From Evansella clarkii (GTDB lineage: Bacteria > Bacillota > Bacilli > Bacillales > Salisediminibacteriaceae), in NCBI RefSeq assembly GCF_002019695.1, contig NZ_KV917376.1, forward strand, positions 216,118 to 280,117: a DNA stretch of 64,000 nt. Direction: 5' to 3'. Position 1 is the stretch's first letter. Every line of letters begins with the position of its first letter. The notes beneath the pieces are model-generated. The model saw nothing but the letters and a program-made list of their open reading frames with translations. It was not told the DNA's origin and did not search any database. Made by a program: the position numbers and the translations under genes. This document shows, piece after piece, positions 7,894 to 16,510 of the stretch.

Positions 7894-10167
7894 TCAAGAC
7901 TTCAAAGACTTAACCAGTTCCTCCCAGTGCCTTCTTTGCTCTTCCCAATCAGCTTCATTAGCTTTGCCGCCATAGTATACTCTTTCGTACGCAGCTGTCA
8001 TCTGAGCCATTGCTGCTGAATTTAAAACTCTGTCCACCCTGACTGCATATTCTCTGAGTGTTTCTCCTTCAGCCCGGGGCAGACCCTCGTTTTCCAGGAT
8101 CCACAACAATCGTTCGTATGCGGAAGCAAATGTTTCTCCTTTTCCGAACAATCGGTATTTAGCTGTAAAGTAAAAGTTCACAAGAAGATTTTGTTTTCTG
8201 TACATGAGCATTGCAAGTAATAAAACAGCAACAGATATAATAATGGACTTCATAGTGAAGAACTCCGTATTTGAAATGCCTGAAGAAGAACTGTCTCCTC
8301 CCCCAAAGTCGGAGCCTTCATAATCTTCCATTGGAGGGATAAAGTCATCCTGGTTCTCCATTTCAGGATAATCCCTATCTTCTGTCCCGGCTGATTCTTC
8401 CGCAGCACTTTCCTCTTCTTCCTCATAAAATTCCGTGTTATTAGAAAAGCCCTGAGTTGGTTCAAATGGAACCCAGCCAGTGCCGGGGAAGTACACTTCT
8501 ACCCAGGAATGGGCGTTTGAATTTTTTATTTCATAACGCTTTCTCCCATTTTCCAGGGTTTCAACCTCTTCGCCTTCAGTATACCCTTTTACCCACCGAG
8601 CAGGAATATCCACTGCCCGAAGCATCACGGTCATAGCAGTTGAAAAATTGTCACAATAACCGTACTGAGTCTCAAAGAGGAACTGATCCACATAATCTTC
8701 GTCTTCGCCTGGAACCGGAACATCGGATGTTTCATACCGGAAACCATTTGCTCCGAAATAGCTTTCTACTGCCTTTACCTGGTCGTATCGGTTATCATGC
8801 TCTGCCACAATTTCCTCCGCCAGCTCTGTTACTCTGTCCGGCAGGGTGTCAGGTAACTGCAGATACATGTCTCTTATATGACTCGGGTCCTCTTCGGTCA
8901 GTTCCATTAAATCATTAATATTGAATCTCGCTTCTTCATACAGGATCATGTATTCGGTAAGATTAACCGAGTCGCTGCCTGATCTCACAGCAATTTTCCC
9001 AGTGTCTCCATCACTGAAGAAAGACAGATCTTCTATATTACCTGATTCTCCATTAACAGAATGCTTTATCGAGTTCATGTGAACGCCGTTCATCTGTCCC
9101 GGGTAGAAAAAATGGCTGAACCCAGCTTCGTTTTCCATTTCAATAGTAACCGTCTGCTGCTCTTCCTCTTCACTGATTTCAAAAAGAAGGTTAGATATCC
9201 CGCCAGCCGCGACTTCCAGAGGAAGTTCTTCCAGCTCCGGGTCAGACCTCCAGCCATGGCCGGTGTATTCATTTTTAGATTCCCCTCGCCAGTAGGAGCC
9301 TTCCGCAGCTTCTGCGTAAAATACAGTAGCATGATCCTGTACAAAGCCGCCGCCGAGCCTTTCATCATTCTCCCCATAACCTACACGCCTCATAGTTCCT
9401 CCGGCAGTCCCCTCCTGTCCAAGAACATATTTATTAAAGGACGGAACTGGATCTGCCCATTGCGGCTCGTATTTAGGAGCTGCATATCCTGCGGCAGCTG
9501 CAACAAGTATCATTAGGATCAGTGTATACATCCACGCGGTTGACAAATGTGGCTTTTTTGAACGCCCGATCGCTTTTTCTTCTTCCTGGATTTTCAGCAT
9601 ATGAAGAAGTGAAAGCATGAAAAAGCCAATAACCACTATTCTGATAATCGCCATAGAAGCGTCCACCGGAGTAAAGGTATCAAGTACAGTAATATATATA
9701 ACGGTAGCCAGCAAAAAGAAAAATACTTTTTTTGTATGGAAAAGCCAGAAGTAAAGTAAATAACAAATCAATGACATGAGGAGCAGAAGGAGAAACGTCC
9801 GGAAAAAGTCAGTTAAAGCTGCTAAATCCCAGGAAAAAATAAGCCTGAGATTATAGGCTGCTTCCGAAAGAAACAGCTTAAACGTCTCCCATCCTCCATC
9901 ACTGGAAAAAAATTGCCCTTCGCCAAAGATATAGTGTAACGCAAATACCGAACCTGCAAAGATAACAGGAATAATTATTTTAAGGGGCATTCGCAAATAA
10001 ATTAATGCTCCGCTGAAAAACGCGAACATAACAAAAACCGATATAAAGGAAGTGTTTGTTACAGTAGGGATTGGCCGCAGCCACTCCCACAAAAGCAGCA
10101 TTGCTAATATATATATAAATAAATGTGTGACGGAATAGTTCTGTCTGCCCCCACTCATTTGTTTCAT
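7894..10167 (-). CDS. yebA: Membrane-bound transglutaminase-like protein (TgpA/YebA type)
   Basis: 757 aa: five to seven N-terminal membrane segments, a large extracytoplasmic transglutaminase-core domain (about residues 450-600), a Glu/Ser/Gly-rich linker, one more membrane segment near 640 and a cytoplasmic DUF4129-like tail. The core has Cys in YGYCDNFSTAM and His in NSNAHSWVEVYFPG. The third catalytic position reads WVPFEPT, Glu where many family members have Asp. The substrate is unknown. Starts 10 bases after yeaD; last gene of a three-gene operon that is conserved in Bacillus beside guaA. Confidence 0.9.
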   Translation of the reverse strand: MKQMSGGRQNYSVTHLFIYILAMLLLWEWLRPIPTVTNTSFISVFVMFAFFSGALIYLRMPLKIIIPVIFAGSVFALHYIFGEGQFFSSDGGWETFKLFLSEAAYNLRLIFSWDLAALTDFFRTFLLLLLMSLICYLLYFWLFHTKKVFFFLLATVIYITVLDTFTPVDASMAIIRIVVIGFFMLSLLHMLKIQEEEKAIGRSKKPHLSTAWMYTLILMILVAAAAGYAAPKYEPQWADPVPSFNKYVLGQEGTAGGTMRRVGYGENDERLGGGFVQDHATVFYAEAAEGSYWRGESKNEYTGHGWRSDPELEELPLEVAAGGISNLLFEISEEEEQQTVTIEMENEAGFSHFFYPGQMNGVHMNSIKHSVNGESGNIEDLSFFSDGDTGKIAVRSGSDSVNLTEYMILYEEARFNINDLMELTEEDPSHIRDMYLQLPDTLPDRVTELAEEIVAEHDNRYDQVKAVESYFGANGFRYETSDVPVPGEDEDYVDQFLFETQYGYCDNFSTAMTVMLRAVDIPARWVKGYTEGEEVETLENGRKRYEIKNSNAHSWVEVYFPGTGWVPFEPTQGFSNNTEFYEEEEESAAEESAGTEDRDYPEMENQDDFIPPMEDYEGSDFGGGDSSSSGISNTEFFTMKSIIISVAVLLLAMLMYRKQNLLVNFYFTAKYRLFGKGETFASAYERLLWILENEGLPRAEGETLREYAVRVDRVLNSAAMAQMTAAYERVYYGGKANEADWEEQRRHWEELVKSLKS

Positions 10168-10177
10168 TTAATCACCT

Positions 10178-11413
10178 CTAGTTGGCGGCTGCTCTGTCCA
10201 AAGCCTCGTCGAGGTCACCGCCAGAAAGAATATATGCTTCAGCACCGTAGCGCCGCAGCTGTGTAAACCTCTTTTGTTCCCGTTCATCGTTTTCACCGCG
10301 GCTAATGAGACAGAAATATACCTGATTCCTTCTGGAGAGAAGCATCCTCATCGTTTCCAGCATGGTATCCGTAAGCTCTGCTGAAACGATAAACAAGGTC
10401 GTTCCGTATGGAATACTTTTTTCATACTCTTTCAGTATAGTGGCGAAATCCACTCCGAAATCTCCCTGGACCTTTGACAGATGATAAATAATCTGTTTCT
10501 GGTGGGCTGTTCCTGTATCAACAGGAAATGCTTTATTACTGCTGCCCAGAGTCCATAATCCAAGCTTAAGCTGCTTACGATTAGCATGAAGAGTAAGGGA
10601 AGTTACCAGCTCAATTCCTTTTTCATAAGCAGTATAGCTGCCTGAGTTTATATCAGGCAGGTTGTTATTGAAGATGACCAGAAAATTCTGGCCAAGAAAT
10701 TCTTCAAATTCCTTTGTCATTAACTTGGAAGAGCGGGCAGTAACCTTCCAGTCGATACTCGTAAGTTTATCTCCCGGAACATATTCACGCGCTCCTGCAA
10801 CGGAAGTGATATCTTCAATAAAGTCCATCGAGGAAATATGCGTTTCTGTTTCGTGTTTCTCGTAAGCTGTCCATTTTTCAATATTATGGTAGTTTGGATA
10901 AACAAGAAGCTGCTCTTCCAGTGCTTTAAATTTTCTTTTATGGAAGATACCAAACATATCACTCGTTTCCATGGTTACGCCATAAAAGAAGTATTCGCCC
11001 CTTTGCATTTCCGGCACCGTATAGGAAAAGACAAGCTCCCTTTTAAACCCAGGATAAAAGATTATTCTCGTATCATTTCCAGGAAGGATCCGTGCCAGTT
11101 CTTCTCCAATTTCGTCTTTGACAGACAAATAAAGAAACGGGAATGGCAGTCTCCGGCGTATTGTTACAGTAACTGTCAGTTCAGATCCGGCAATGACATT
11201 GTCTTCCACTTCCCTTGAAACTTTGAAACTTCCAAGTGGTACAGCGGCATAGAGGAGCATCAATATTACCAGGACAGTCGTTGTGTAAAACAAGAACCAG
11301 CTCACAAACCCTCCCTGGAACATGGCGTAGCTGAATAAGCTTCCAAATACCGCGGCCACAAAAATAATTTTTAAAACTAGTTTCAGAAAGTGAAGGAGGG
11401 AGCTCCGCTTCAT
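10178..11413 (-). CDS. yeaD: DUF58 protein with vWA-like fold (YeaD type)
   Basis: 411 aa with two N-terminal membrane helices (about residues 12-60), a beta-rich middle and the DUF58 signature REYVPGDKLTSIDWKVTARS near 210-230, followed by a vWA-like C-terminal domain. Its ATG overlaps the stop of the MoxR gene (ATGA). MoxR-DUF58-transglutaminase sets are widespread; by analogy the MoxR ATPase may remodel or load the DUF58 partner, but the function is not established. Confidence 0.9.
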   Translation of the reverse strand: MKRSSLLHFLKLVLKIIFVAAVFGSLFSYAMFQGGFVSWFLFYTTTVLVILMLLYAAVPLGSFKVSREVEDNVIAGSELTVTVTIRRRLPFPFLYLSVKDEIGEELARILPGNDTRIIFYPGFKRELVFSYTVPEMQRGEYFFYGVTMETSDMFGIFHKRKFKALEEQLLVYPNYHNIEKWTAYEKHETETHISSMDFIEDITSVAGAREYVPGDKLTSIDWKVTARSSKLMTKEFEEFLGQNFLVIFNNNLPDINSGSYTAYEKGIELVTSLTLHANRKQLKLGLWTLGSSNKAFPVDTGTAHQKQIIYHLSKVQGDFGVDFATILKEYEKSIPYGTTLFIVSAELTDTMLETMRMLLSRRNQVYFCLISRGENDEREQKRFTQLRRYGAEAYILSGGDLDEALDRAAAN

Positions 11414-12384
11414 CGGCCTGACTCTCTCCCAACCGGTATTTTCACCTGATCGACAACTTCTCTTATCACACGTTCATTAGATATATCCGAGAGTTTTGCG
11501 TCAGAATTCAATATTATCCTGTGCTGCAGGACATACGGCGCCAGATATTTAATATCATCAGGAAGCACAAAATCCCTGCCCTGCATAAAAGCATAGGCCT
11601 GGCCAGCCTTCATAAGGGCGATAGAAGCACGCGGGCTCGCACCGAGATAGACAGCATGATGCCTTCTTGTGGCAGTAGTCAAATCAATGATATATCTTTT
11701 AACGGTTTCATCAACATACACATTCAGCACTTGCTTTTGCATATCTGTAAGATCCTCTAATGAAAGTACTGCCTCCAGTTTTTCTATAGGATGCTGTTTC
11801 TCCACCCGGTTAAGAACTTCAAGCTCTTCTTCCCTCGATGGATAGCCAATTTTAAATTTGAACAAAAACCTGTCAAGCTGTGCTTCCGGGAGAGGATATG
11901 TCCCTCCGTATTCTATTGGGTTCTGTGTCGCCATCACAAAGAACGGATCCTGCAGCTCCCTTGTTTCCCCATCTGTTGTAACGCTTCCCTCTTCCAATGC
12001 TTCAAGGAGAGCGGCCTGAGTTTTCGGAGATGTTCTGTTAATTTCATCCGCAAGGACAATATTCGCCATGATTGGTCCCCGGCGGAACTGGAAGTCCAGC
12101 GTTTTCTGGTTGAAAACAGACACACCCGTAACGTCAGATGGGAGAAGATCCGGTGTAAACTGAATTCGTTTAAATTCTGCGCCGAGTGATTTCGCTATAG
12201 CACGAACCATCATCGTTTTTCCAACACCAGGGACATCTTCAAGAAGGACATGTCCACCGCTGAGAAGGGCGATAAAGCTTAACTCTATTTCCTTTCTCTT
12301 GCCTACAACGACTTTTTCTACATTTTCTATAATTCTATAAATATGCGGCTGTGTAACCGCCATTTCTTCACGTTGAGCTCTCAC
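11410..12384 (-). CDS. yeaC: MoxR-family AAA+ ATPase (YeaC type)
   Basis: AAA+ ATPase of about 325 aa with Walker A GGHVLLEDVPGVGKT, Walker B IVLADEINR, sensor 1 MATQNPIEYGG and an arginine-finger region around PLPEAQLDRF. The start is placed at GTG 12384, since a perfect AAGGAGGT lies 8 nt upstream; the ATG reading at 12432 would put that ribosome site inside the gene. First gene of the yeaC-yeaD-yebA operon, probably a chaperone for the DUF58 partner. Confidence 0.9.
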   Translation of the reverse strand: MRAQREEMAVTQPHIYRIIENVEKVVVGKRKEIELSFIALLSGGHVLLEDVPGVGKTMMVRAIAKSLGAEFKRIQFTPDLLPSDVTGVSVFNQKTLDFQFRRGPIMANIVLADEINRTSPKTQAALLEALEEGSVTTDGETRELQDPFFVMATQNPIEYGGTYPLPEAQLDRFLFKFKIGYPSREEELEVLNRVEKQHPIEKLEAVLSLEDLTDMQKQVLNVYVDETVKRYIIDLTTATRRHHAVYLGASPRASIALMKAGQAYAFMQGRDFVLPDDIKYLAPYVLQHRIILNSDAKLSDISNERVIREVVDQVKIPVGRESGR

Positions 12385-12499
12385 TAAAACTACCTCCTTA
12401 TATGCGAGCATACTAAAATATCGGAATGACATTTCAGTATATATCTATCATATCACGAACAAGTAAACAGTTTATAGTGTGGAAAACTTGTTTTTCTGT

Positions 12500-12600
12500 T
12501 ACAAATCGCCATAATTCTTCTGTTTTCATTTGTTTTCGGCGAGATGGATGAAAATGTAAATTTTTATAAAAAAACTCGCCGATTGGAAAGGCTTAAGGCG
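12500..12600. repeat. Decayed TCGCCGAT-type repeat words in the gap upstream of yeaC
   Basis: TCGGCGAG (12536-12543) and CTCGCCGA (12575-12582) form an 8-bp inverted pair 31 nt apart, with another ATCGCC word near 12505. These are the words of the array at 57381-57472. Otherwise the 12385-12768 gap holds only the yeaC promoter region and the terminator at 12699. Confidence 0.5.
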
Positions 12601-12698
12601 AAGACAGAGGCGTAATTGTACTTATACTTTAGCCCTGAATATTTTTTCTGCGCCGAATCAACTTCTGTGCTAAAATTTATGCTTTCTTAAAGTGCAGG

Positions 12699-12731
12699 AA
12701 AAAACCGCTTCGAACTTGTTAGTCGAAGCGG
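12699..12731 (-). terminator. Terminator of the 95-aa gene
   Basis: CCGCTTCGA (12705-12713) pairs with TCGAAGCGG (12723-12731); six T follow on the minus strand. Confidence 0.85.
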
Positions 12732-12768
12732 CTGCGAACAATTTTTTAATGTCAAAATCTTTATTTGT

Positions 12769-13056
12769 TTAAAATTCTCCTCTTGACTGGTTAATCGGTT
12801 CCTCCAGCATAGCATCTTTACTGTCTTCAGAATCGCCGCGTTTTTGCGACGGGGACTCTGCGAGGTCGTGGTCGGCCTGAATGGTGAGGACATAATCGCC
12901 CCGCTTAAAGTAAGCATGGTACATATCAGATTCAGGATCTTTTTTTGAGATTACTTCCAGATCATCTTCACTGACACCTTCCATTTCCTGCAGCTTCTTA
13001 ATATATTCGTCTTTCTCATCGAGAGAATCCAGTACAGCAATCACTTTTCGTTCCAT
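12769..13056 (-). CDS. Small soluble protein resembling YflT-type stress proteins
   Basis: 95 aa from the ATG at 13056, which follows a GGAGGTG ribosome site; the 51 extra residues of the longer frame read as untranslated leader. The protein starts MERKVIAVLDSLDEKDEYIK with a pattern (strand, helix, then SEDDLEVISKK) resembling the heat-induced YflT domain, followed by a polar, probably disordered tail of about 30 residues. The resemblance is by eye and moderate. Monocistronic with a clear terminator. Confidence 0.6.
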   Translation of the reverse strand: MERKVIAVLDSLDEKDEYIKKLQEMEGVSEDDLEVISKKDPESDMYHAYFKRGDYVLTIQADHDLAESPSQKRGDSEDSKDAMLEEPINQSRGEF

Positions 13057-13240
13057 TTGAATAAGCACCTCCGGGAGGATGTTATTTATAGGAAAGGATA
13101 CCCTCCCTGAATTGCGTCTAAACAAAATAAGGTTTCGAAAACCTCCAGATTTACACCCCGCATGGCAAAGATTTATTGTAAAATGAATAAGTAAGTTCTC
13201 CTGAACCAATTTTCAGCAGGAAACAAAGGAGGAAAGTTAA

Positions 13241-13549
13241 TTGCTGTATCTTTTACTTTTTACTATTGTGGCCGCGGCACTCTTTGGCGTCTATTATATA
13301 AATATCGGCCTGGCAAAAGTCCAGCTGGAAGAGCTTGTCCACCGGCTGACCCAGGATGAAATTACTCACCGGGATCTGGATGAATGGGAGTTTAATATGG
13401 AAAAACTGTTTGGAAAACCATTCGGGACAAAAACACCTATACTTCATTACGGCGAGTATTATGAATCTTTTATTAACAGGACAGACCCGTCTTATGAATC
13501 TAAGACTCTTGAAAAATACCGTAAATTTAAAGCAAAACAGAAGGTCTAG
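13241..13549 (+). CDS. Single-pass membrane protein, unknown function
   Basis: 102 aa starting at TTG (13241), a start fixed by AAAGGAGG 8 nt upstream. One N-terminal membrane segment (residues 1-22), then a charged cytoplasmic domain with EELVHRLTQDEITHRDLDEW and a C-terminal basic helix. The stop codon is part of the terminator stem. No family recognised. Transcribed away from the 12769-13056 gene from a shared 180-bp region. Confidence 0.65.
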   Translation: MLYLLLFTIVAAALFGVYYINIGLAKVQLEELVHRLTQDEITHRDLDEWEFNMEKLFGKPFGTKTPILHYGEYYESFINRTDPSYESKTLEKYRKFKAKQKV

Positions 13550-13576
13550 GTGAGGAGAAATCCTCACCTTATTTTT
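13548..13576 (+). terminator. Terminator of the 102-aa gene
   Basis: A 9-bp stem AGGTGAGGA/TCCTCACCT with a GAAA loop (13548-13569) followed by TTATTTTTA. Confidence 0.9.
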
Positions 13577-13709
13577 ATATTTATCAGCCATTCCCTGTCA
13601 ACGGCAAGGAGTGTCACAACATGAGGTTTTATGAGTTTTATAAGTGTTAATTTCTATGTAATCTTTCCTGTTTATCCTAAGGACTTTTCTGTAAATAAGG
13701 GTAAATTAG

Positions 13710-13809
13710 TTGACATTATATCTGAAAATTTGAAATAATCTGCGTATGACATTAATTTACATAATAATAAACTGCCAACTCTCCTGTTTTGGAAGCAGGC
13801 CTTTTTTTT
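13710..13809 (+). promoter_or_regulatory. Promoter with an early hairpin-T8 site: short transcript or leader
   Basis: TTGACA (13710-13715) and AATAAT (13734-13739) with an 18-bp spacer look like a housekeeping promoter. About 45 bases on, CCTGTT-TTGGA-AGCAGG (13783-13799) is followed by eight T, a weak terminator. The next gene starts at 13914. The 13577-13913 gap holds nothing else I can name. Confidence 0.45.
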
Positions 13810-13913
13810 ACTAATGCTGTTATAGGTCAGTTCAAGTAAGATTTATATCCCTAAACAGTTTCCTGCCAGCGAGAGCACAGATTTCAGAATCCGGAAAGAA
13901 AGAAGGGAAAAAT

Positions 13914-14096
13914 ATGTGGATACTTATTGGTTTCTGGGTGGTGGCCGCCCTGTCAGTGATTGCTGCGATTAAATACCGAAAACCGCTCCTCCTCACCGTT
14001 CCGCTGTTTGCGATGGCCGGATTTATGGTGATTCAGATTGCTATGGTGCCCATGCCTTTCTGGGAGACAGTCAGGTTTATATTTAATCTGAGATAG
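13914..14096 (+). CDS. Small two-helix membrane protein
   Basis: 60 aa, almost all of it in two hydrophobic segments (residues 1-18 and 25-48) around a basic KYRKP turn. The ATG follows GAAGGGAAAA. It ends 16 bases before the zinc-ribbon membrane protein and is likely co-transcribed with it. No family recognised. Confidence 0.55.
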   Translation: MWILIGFWVVAALSVIAAIKYRKPLLLTVPLFAMAGFMVIQIAMVPMPFWETVRFIFNLR

Positions 14097-14112
14097 GCTG
14101 GAGGTGGATTTA

Positions 14113-14379
14113 ATGAACAGAAAAGCAGACGTTACTTCATTTCAATGCCCATATTGCCGGAGCAGCAGTGTTACAATGCTGCACAAATGGCGTTATTTGT
14201 TTATGACATCGATGCTTCCTGTGCTGGTTATCCTGGCTGCAGGAATCTTTTTCGAACCACTGTTTCTTTTATTTATACCAGCAGTGATTATCACCAACTA
14301 TATTATTGCCGTAAGGAAAACTCCAATGCTGATATGCCGGGGCTGCCGCTATATTGAAAGAGGTTCCCCCGCTCAGTAA
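14113..14379 (+). CDS. Zinc-ribbon membrane protein
   Basis: 88 aa from ATG 14113 (GGAGGTGG lies 6 nt upstream; the GTG at 14104 is inside that ribosome site). CPYC near residue 12 and CRGC near residue 77 flank two membrane helices (about 30-65), so the two cysteine pairs would meet on one side of the membrane as a split zinc ribbon. Function unknown; the pairing of the knuckles is inferred. Confidence 0.6.
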   Translation: MNRKADVTSFQCPYCRSSSVTMLHKWRYLFMTSMLPVLVILAAGIFFEPLFLLFIPAVIITNYIIAVRKTPMLICRGCRYIERGSPAQ

Positions 14380-14399
14380 GTTAAAGTTTTTATTCAATT

Positions 14400-14414
14400 A
14401 TGAAAGCGGTTTCC
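14400..14414. promoter_or_regulatory. Candidate cre (CcpA) site before the symporter operon
   Basis: ATGAAAGCGGTTTCC fits the cre consensus WTGNAANCGNWNNCW at every position but the last. It lies about 73 bases before the DUF4212 start. Carbon repression of an organic-acid symporter would make sense, but the site is inferred from the motif only. Confidence 0.5.
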
Positions 14415-14486
14415 AATAAGCTTATTAAGGAGGTGAGGCCAGCAACTCTCTGAAACTATGAGCACCTTTAAAGGAGGAAGTTTTGT

Positions 14487-14792
14487 ATGCGGAAGATAGA
14501 TAAGAAAAAAGCAGACCAGTATTTCAAAATTCGAACAACTCTCATTGTCGTTTTTTTAGCAATTGGTTTCCTTGTATCTTTCGGAGTCGCTGCCTTCGCA
14601 GACGTCATCCTTGAAACAGGAGCTACGATTATGGGGATGCCCGCCCATTATTACATGGGGGCCCAGGGAGCTGTTGCCACCTTCGTAATTCTGCTCTTTT
14701 TAAATGCTGTGATCAGTGATCGGATCGATAAAAAATTTGGTATTGATGAAAAACAGAACGTTAAACTCAGCGGTGGCGGTGCCGATCATTAA
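14487..14792 (+). CDS. DUF4212 small subunit of a sodium:solute symporter
   Basis: 101 aa with two membrane segments (about residues 20-42 and 57-78) joined by a GMPAHYYMGAQGA loop, the DUF4212 signature. Members are encoded directly before VC_2705-type sodium:solute symporters and are thought to act with them. AAAGGAGG precedes the ATG; the gene ends 56 bases before the symporter. Confidence 0.88.
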   Translation: MRKIDKKKADQYFKIRTTLIVVFLAIGFLVSFGVAAFADVILETGATIMGMPAHYYMGAQGAVATFVILLFLNAVISDRIDKKFGIDEKQNVKLSGGGADH

Positions 14793-14848
14793 ACCGCCTC
14801 CCTCCGTTTTTTTTACGGAGTACTAACATCCTCTAGGAGGGATAATTT

Positions 14849-16510
14849 GTGGACCAGCAGGCGATAGTATCACTAATATTAATCTTATTAACCTTTGCTC
14901 TTTATATCGGAATTTCCATTTACAATCGCGCAAAAGCTACATCAGATTTTTACGTAGCCAGCCGGGGGATCCCGCCGTTCTGGAACGGGATGGCCATTGG
15001 CGGAGACTGGATGAGTGCGGCTTCCTTTATCGGTATGGCCGGTACCGTCATGATACTTGGCTATGACGGCCTTGCTTATATTATGGGCTGGACGGGAGGT
15101 TATTTATTACTTACATTCCTCCTTGCACCTCAGCTGCGGAAATACGGTCGCTTTACGGTGCCGGAATTCATCGGTGACCGTTTTGACAGCAACCCTGCCA
15201 GGCTGATCGCTGCTATTGCAACAATTATTATTAGTTTCACATATATTATCGGACAGCTTTCCGGTTCAGGTGTGGTAATTGGACGTATCCTGAATCTCCC
15301 TGCTTCCACAGGGGTAATGATCGGGGTTGTTGTTATTGCTATTTATGCAACTCTCGGCGGGATGAAGGGAGTTACCTGGACTCAGGTTGCCCAGTATATG
15401 ATTCTTATTACTGCTTACATTATTCCAATCGTGTTCCTGTCGCTGCAGATTACAGGTAACCCGCTGCCATGGCTTACATACGGCAATATTGTTAATGAAC
15501 TTGGAGCAATCGACCAGGAGCTTGGTTTGTCAGAGTACTTCGCACCGTTTGATGAAAGTAACAGAGCACAGTTTCTCGCCCTTTTATTTACATTAATGGT
15601 AGGTACAGCAGCTCTCCCGCACGTAATTGTCCGTTTTTACACTGTGACAACAATGAAAGCTGCCCGCTGGAGCGGTGCATGGGCACTTCTTTTCATCGCT
15701 CTTCTTTATCTTTCCGCACCAGCCTACGCGGCATTTTCACGCTTCGTTATTATGACAGAAGTTGTGGGCTCGCCAATTGATGACCTCCCGGCATGGACAG
15801 AACCGTGGCTGAACACAGGTCTTCTGCAAATTGCCGACACGGACGGCGACGGAGTACTGTCCTGGGAAGACCTGGTTATACATCAGGATATCGTTGTAAT
15901 GGCAACCCCGGAAATCGCCAATCTCGGTATGTTCGTTGTAGGTCTCATCGCAGCCGGCGCAATGGCCGCAGCCCTTTCTACAGCAGGCGGGCTGCTGATA
16001 ACTATTTCGTCTTCGTTTGCACACGATATTTATTACCGGCTTCTGAAGCCGGACGCTACTGACAGCAAACGCCTTCTGGCAGGACGGATCGCCATCGTAC
16101 TCGCAACAGTTGCAGCCGGGGTTGTAGCCCTTGACCCGCCTGGGGTTATAACACAGATTATTGCCTGGGCCTTTGCACTTGCAGGTGGAACGTTCTTCCC
16201 TGTTCTTTTCCTCGGCGTCTGGTGGAAACGCATGAACCGTCAGGGTGCCATTGCAGGAATGCTTGGGGGACTGACAGTTACCCTGACTTATATTTTTATG
16301 TCTATGGCAGGCATTACCTTATTCGGTATCCAGGACACTGGGGCCGGACTGTTCGGGGTAACTGCAAACCTTGTGCTCTGTATAATCGTTTCCCTGATGA
16401 CCCCGCCTCCGGAACAGCGTCTTCAGGATGAAGCAGTTGATCTTCGCTATCCGGAACAAATGACTTACAAAGATGGTGAGGTTTGGATCAATGATGAGCA
16501 AGCAAAATAA
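14849..16510 (+). CDS. Sodium:solute symporter, VC_2705 subfamily (acetate/organic-acid type)
   Basis: 553 aa, about 13 membrane segments, SSSF family: SASFIGMAGTVMILGYDGLAY near 50 and GGMKGVTWTQVAQY near 170 are typical. GTG start with AGGAGGG. Members close to ActP carry acetate or pyruvate; the exact substrate here is unknown. A 12-residue EF-hand-like loop DTDGDGVLSWED (D330-D341) sits in a loop between membrane segments. Conserved operon with DUF4212, cNMP/CBS/DUF294 and exonuclease genes. Confidence 0.9.
   Translation: MDQQAIVSLILILLTFALYIGISIYNRAKATSDFYVASRGIPPFWNGMAIGGDWMSAASFIGMAGTVMILGYDGLAYIMGWTGGYLLLTFLLAPQLRKYGRFTVPEFIGDRFDSNPARLIAAIATIIISFTYIIGQLSGSGVVIGRILNLPASTGVMIGVVVIAIYATLGGMKGVTWTQVAQYMILITAYIIPIVFLSLQITGNPLPWLTYGNIVNELGAIDQELGLSEYFAPFDESNRAQFLALLFTLMVGTAALPHVIVRFYTVTTMKAARWSGAWALLFIALLYLSAPAYAAFSRFVIMTEVVGSPIDDLPAWTEPWLNTGLLQIADTDGDGVLSWEDLVIHQDIVVMATPEIANLGMFVVGLIAAGAMAAALSTAGGLLITISSSFAHDIYYRLLKPDATDSKRLLAGRIAIVLATVAAGVVALDPPGVITQIIAWAFALAGGTFFPVLFLGVWWKRMNRQGAIAGMLGGLTVTLTYIFMSMAGITLFGIQDTGAGLFGVTANLVLCIIVSLMTPPPEQRLQDEAVDLRYPEQMTYKDGEVWINDEQAK

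Noticed and set aside
9061-9516. 151-aa plus-strand ORF
   Set aside because: It lies wholly opposite the well-supported yebA gene, with no start signal and no recognisable domain.
13057-13209. 51-residue N-terminal extension of the 95-aa stress-like protein
   Set aside because: GGAGGTG and ATG at 13056 define the start, and the extension looks like untranslated leader.
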